The notes under the pieces: model-generated
Seen by the model: only the letters and a program-made list of their open reading frames with translations
Told to the model about the DNA's origin: nothing
Databases searched by the model: none
Program-made: the position numbers and the translations under genes
Assembly (NCBI GenBank): GCA_018241665.1
Contig: JAFEDK010000013.1
Span: forward strand, 262,340 to 326,339
Source: Pseudomonadota bacterium
Lineage (GTDB): Bacteria > Pseudomonadota > Gammaproteobacteria > Burkholderiales > Rhodocyclaceae
DNA length: 64,000 nucleotides
Direction: 5' to 3'
Shown here: piece after piece, positions 61,488 to 64,000 of the stretch
Numbering within the stretch: the first letter of the stretch is position 1
Layout of the letters: each line of letters begins with the position of its first letter

Positions 61488-63740
61488 ATGGAACACGATC
61501 AATTCAAACCTTCCCAGCTGCCGCCGCAAACCTATTCCCGGCTAGACGATCAGGATGAAGACGGCCTGGCTCTCGGCGAGATCATCGGCATCCTCATGGA
61601 GTACCGCTGGATCATTGCCGGGGTTATCGCCATTGGCGTGTTCCTCGGTGCAGCGTGGGCTTTTATCGTCAAGCCGGTTTATCGCGCAGATGCGCTGGTT
61701 CAGGTGGAGGAAAAGGGGCCGGGGGGCAGTAGTGCCATGTCCGCGCTAAAAGACTTGGGGCCTCTGCTGGGTATCGGCGGCGACACAACGGTGGCCGCCG
61801 AGCAGGAAATCCTCAATTCCCGTCTGGTTCTTGAAAAGGTTATCCAGAAAAAACGCCTCAACATCCAGGCAGATCCTCGCTACTTCCCGATTATTGGCGA
61901 GGCGATCGCCCGCCGCTACAAGGATGAAGGCCTCAACACGCCGTGGCTTGGTCTGTCGAGCTTCGCTTGGGGAGGAGAAGAGATCCGGGTGGATTCGCTA
62001 GAGGTGCCTCGTGACTGGTTGGATGAAAAGCTGACTTTCGTGCTTGGCGAGGGCGGTCGTTTTGAGCTGTTTGCCGACGATGATGAGCCTGTCCTCACTG
62101 GCAAGATAGGTGAACGTGCATCTTCTAAGGGTTATTCCATCTTTGTGCCAAAAGTTGTTGCCCGTCCGGGTACCCGCTTCAAGCTGATTCGCTTGTCACC
62201 AGATGAAGCCCTCGATCGGCTCACCAAGCAATACGCCATCAAGGAGCGTGGCAAGAAGTCCGGCATCCTTGAGGTCAGCCTGAAGGGGGACGACGCGGAC
62301 AAGATCGGTGTGGTGCTGGACGATATCCTCAACACCTATGTGCGTCAGAACGTCGAGCGCCGTTCTGCCGAGGCCGAAAACACCCTCAAGTTCCTCGAAA
62401 CCCAGCTGCCTGAAGTCAAGCGCCAACTGGATGTGGCCGAGGCTGCTTACAATGGATACCGTCAGAACCGTGGGTCGTTGGATCTCTCCATCGAAACCCA
62501 GAGTGTGCTTGGCTCCATTGTTGAAGTGGACAACCAGATCGTCGCGTTGAAACAGGAACGGGATGAACTCCGTCAGTATTTCACGCCGGAGCATCCGCGC
62601 CTCCAGGCGGCCGATGCCAAGATGGAAAAGCTCAAGGCCCGCCGCGCGCAGTTCGACGGAGCTATTGCCAAGCTGCCGGACACCCAGCAGACCGTGCTGC
62701 GCCTGGCGCGGGATGTGGAGGTCTACACCACCCTTTATACCGATCTGGTCAACACTGCCCAGCAACTGCGTGTCACCAAGGCCGGCACAATCGGCGATGT
62801 ACGCATCGTTGACCCGGCCGCTGTGACGACTCAGCCCGTGGGCCTGAAGTCGGTCGCCATCCTTGCGATTGGTGGCTTCCTGGGTTTAATAGCCAGCTTC
62901 GCTGTCGTCTGGGTGTTGCGCAGCCTGAACGTGGTCGTGGAGGATCCCGAAGAGGTGGAGTCCAAGCTGGGCTTGCCTGTCTACGCATCGATTCCTCACA
63001 GCGATGAAGAAGTGGTCATCAGCAAGCGGGGTAAGGCTGCAAGGGGTTCCGGTACTCTGTTGGCCGTCTCCCATCCCGAAGATGATGCCATCGAAAGTTT
63101 GCGTAGCCTGCGTACTACGATTCATTTTGCTTTGCTCGATGCCCAACAGAACTCCCTGTTGATTACCGGCGCAAGCCCTGGCCTCGGCAAGAGTTTTATT
63201 TCCAAGAATCTTGGTGCTGTGTTGGCCCAGGCCGGCAAGCGTGTGGTCATCGTCGATGCCGACTTGCGTCGCGGCCATGTGAACAAGGAGTTCGGTCTTA
63301 GCCGCGAAACGGGTGTATCGGAATACGTGGCGGGTGCCGCGAACCTCGATAGCATCGTCAAGCCGACATCGGTAGAGAATCTGTGGGTTGTTACCACTGG
63401 GCAGATCCCGCCGAACCCGTCGGAACTACTGATGCATCTGCGTTTCGAGGAGCTTCTGGAGCAGCTCAGCGAGCGTTTCGATACCGTCATCGTCGACGCA
63501 CCGCCTATCCTCGCTGTTTCCGATGCCGCAATTATTGGTCGCCACGTGGGCGCTACGTTGATGGTCGCTCGAGCAGGTCGTCATCCGATTCGAGAATTGG
63601 AGCAGGCCGTCAAGCGCTTGCATCAGTCTGGTGTATCTGTGAAGGGCTTTGTGTTCAACGACCTGAATACGGACAGGCAACGGTATCGCTACGGCTATAA
63701 GGGCTATGTCTACCGCTATTCGTACAAGGAAACGGCGTAA
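61488..63740 (+). CDS. EPS chain-length determinant tyrosine kinase (Wzc type)
   Basis: 750 residues. Wzz domain with membrane segments near 38-60 and 455-475 and a long periplasmic coiled part, then a bacterial tyrosine kinase: Walker A GASPGLGKS at 561-569, Walker A' VIVDADLRRG, Walker B VIVDAPPIL. It ends with a tyrosine cluster (RYRYGYKGYVYRYSYKETA, eight Tyr) for autophosphorylation. It controls EPS export and chain length with the Wza-type partner. The low-MW phosphatase 55540 is its likely partner. Confidence 0.94.
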   Translation: MEHDQFKPSQLPPQTYSRLDDQDEDGLALGEIIGILMEYRWIIAGVIAIGVFLGAAWAFIVKPVYRADALVQVEEKGPGGSSAMSALKDLGPLLGIGGDTTVAAEQEILNSRLVLEKVIQKKRLNIQADPRYFPIIGEAIARRYKDEGLNTPWLGLSSFAWGGEEIRVDSLEVPRDWLDEKLTFVLGEGGRFELFADDDEPVLTGKIGERASSKGYSIFVPKVVARPGTRFKLIRLSPDEALDRLTKQYAIKERGKKSGILEVSLKGDDADKIGVVLDDILNTYVRQNVERRSAEAENTLKFLETQLPEVKRQLDVAEAAYNGYRQNRGSLDLSIETQSVLGSIVEVDNQIVALKQERDELRQYFTPEHPRLQAADAKMEKLKARRAQFDGAIAKLPDTQQTVLRLARDVEVYTTLYTDLVNTAQQLRVTKAGTIGDVRIVDPAAVTTQPVGLKSVAILAIGGFLGLIASFAVVWVLRSLNVVVEDPEEVESKLGLPVYASIPHSDEEVVISKRGKAARGSGTLLAVSHPEDDAIESLRSLRTTIHFALLDAQQNSLLITGASPGLGKSFISKNLGAVLAQAGKRVVIVDADLRRGHVNKEFGLSRETGVSEYVAGAANLDSIVKPTSVENLWVVTTGQIPPNPSELLMHLRFEELLEQLSERFDTVIVDAPPILAVSDAAIIGRHVGATLMVARAGRHPIRELEQAVKRLHQSGVSVKGFVFNDLNTDRQRYRYGYKGYVYRYSYKETA

Positions 63741-63781
63741 GGTTTTTTCCTTTTCGCGAGGGCAGACAGGCTTGAATGCCG

Positions 63782-63837
63782 TCGGCCCCCGTTTTTGGCG
63801 AGCTCACTCTATGTCATAGGCGTAGGGAGGGGGCCGA
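63782..63837. other. Inverted repeat after the kinase gene
   Basis: TCGGCCCCC (63782-63790) and GGGGGCCGA (63829-63837) flank 38 bases, in the 153-base gap before the last gene. A hairpin with a long loop or a protein site is possible; the role is unclear. Confidence 0.4.
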
Positions 63838-63893
63838 ACCATGAGTTTGAGTGTATTCGATTCAAATCAGAGTCAACTGTTAGGAACCCTTCC

Positions 63894-64000
63894 ATGATTC
63901 TCGTAACCGCCGGCGCCGGCGACCTGGCCGCCAACCTCGTACTGGACTGGCTCGCAACCCGTGACGAGCCGGTGCTGAACCGGCACGCCCTGACCTACGC
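63894..64000 (+). CDS. RmlB-like dTDP-glucose 4,6-dehydratase, N-terminal part, altered nucleotide-binding motif
   Basis: Only 35 codons before the window ends, starting MILVTAGAGDLAANLVLDWL and ending HALTYA. It aligns by eye with RmlB (usual start MILVTGGAGFIGANFVLDWL...DKLTYAGN). The glycine-rich NAD motif is changed at three points: GGAGFIG here reads AGAGDLA, and the following LNRH replaces the acidic VNLD that binds the ribose. It could be an inactive homologue, a paralogue using another cofactor, or a decayed copy. AGGAA lies 8 bases before the ATG. No frameshift seen in the visible part. Confidence 0.55.
   Translation, partial: MILVTAGAGDLAANLVLDWLATRDEPVLNRHALTY

Noticed and set aside
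63841-63884. 14-codon open frame starting MSLSVFDSN
   Set aside because: Too short, ends before the RmlB-like start, with no neighbour evidence that it is translated.

Overview
The window looks like chromosomal DNA of a GC-rich betaproteobacterium of the order Rhodocyclales (Azospira/Azoarcus/Zoogloea type). The evidence is gene content and order: a class I PHA locus with PhaR, RpoN-type promoters in front of a PEP-CTERM protein gene, system II cytochrome c maturation beside a cytochrome c4, an fmdB-DUF502-aspS run, and a nirBD-nitrate transporter-PP2C/kinase operon. The genus is inferred; no rRNA or other decisive marker is present. Codon use and GC content look uniform, except for AT-rich gaps around 59.1-60.1 kb.

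Layout. 1-5.7 kb: the end of a type VI secretion locus (tssF 3' end, tssG, tssH/clpV), then an exported, C-terminally anchored protein with a possible permuted papain-like active site. 5.8-16.3 kb (minus strand): ychF, argD, an assimilatory nitrate/nitrite operon (nirB, nirD, MFS transporter, PP2C-kinase fusion), dsbB and argB. A sigma-54 promoter and a consensus NtrC-type site lie upstream of nirB. 16.3-20.1 kb: hsp20 with a sigma-32-type promoter, a small CWC protein, a secreted barnase-like RNase with barstar and nudB, and a degenerate receiver-TPR protein. 20.2-29.2 kb (minus): aspS, DUF502, fmdB, pilD-pilC-pilB, a CorC-type protein and ypjD. 29.3-34.7 kb (plus): ffh, a PAS histidine kinase with a FixJ-type regulator, a phasin and a DUF455 protein. 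34.7-38.6 kb (minus): ccsA/ccsB, resB, cytochrome c4.

38.7-44.8 kb: engB, manC/algA-type enzyme, a hypothetical gene, bamD, rluD, pgeF and a ZIP transporter. 45.1-49.5 kb: phaC, two tandem phaB paralogues and phaR; the phasin at 33.2 kb has a PhaR-like operator, so the two loci probably form one regulon. 49.6-53.6 kb: rimO, a patatin and a GlcD-type FAD dehydrogenase. 53.8-55.3 kb: a PEP-CTERM protein with a sigma-54 promoter, then five tRNAs (Ala-Glu-Ala-Glu-Asp). 55.5-64 kb: an exopolysaccharide locus with a low-MW tyrosine phosphatase, nucleotidyltransferase, polyprenyl-phosphate sugar transferase, a small exported protein with its own sigma-54 promoter, Wza-type export lipoprotein, Wzc-type tyrosine kinase, and the start of an RmlB-like gene whose nucleotide-binding motif is altered.

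An 18-bp palindrome, GGGCGAATKMATTCGCCC, occurs 17 times in five intergenic places (16 close copies and one degenerate), including a 3.3-copy tandem array of about 114 bp at 57.3-57.65 kb. The most unusual items are this repeat family, the RNase/barstar/NudB operon, the exported protein behind clpV, the RpoN promoters tied to nitrogen and to PEP-CTERM/EPS genes, and the second tRNA-Ala with a T-stem mismatch.
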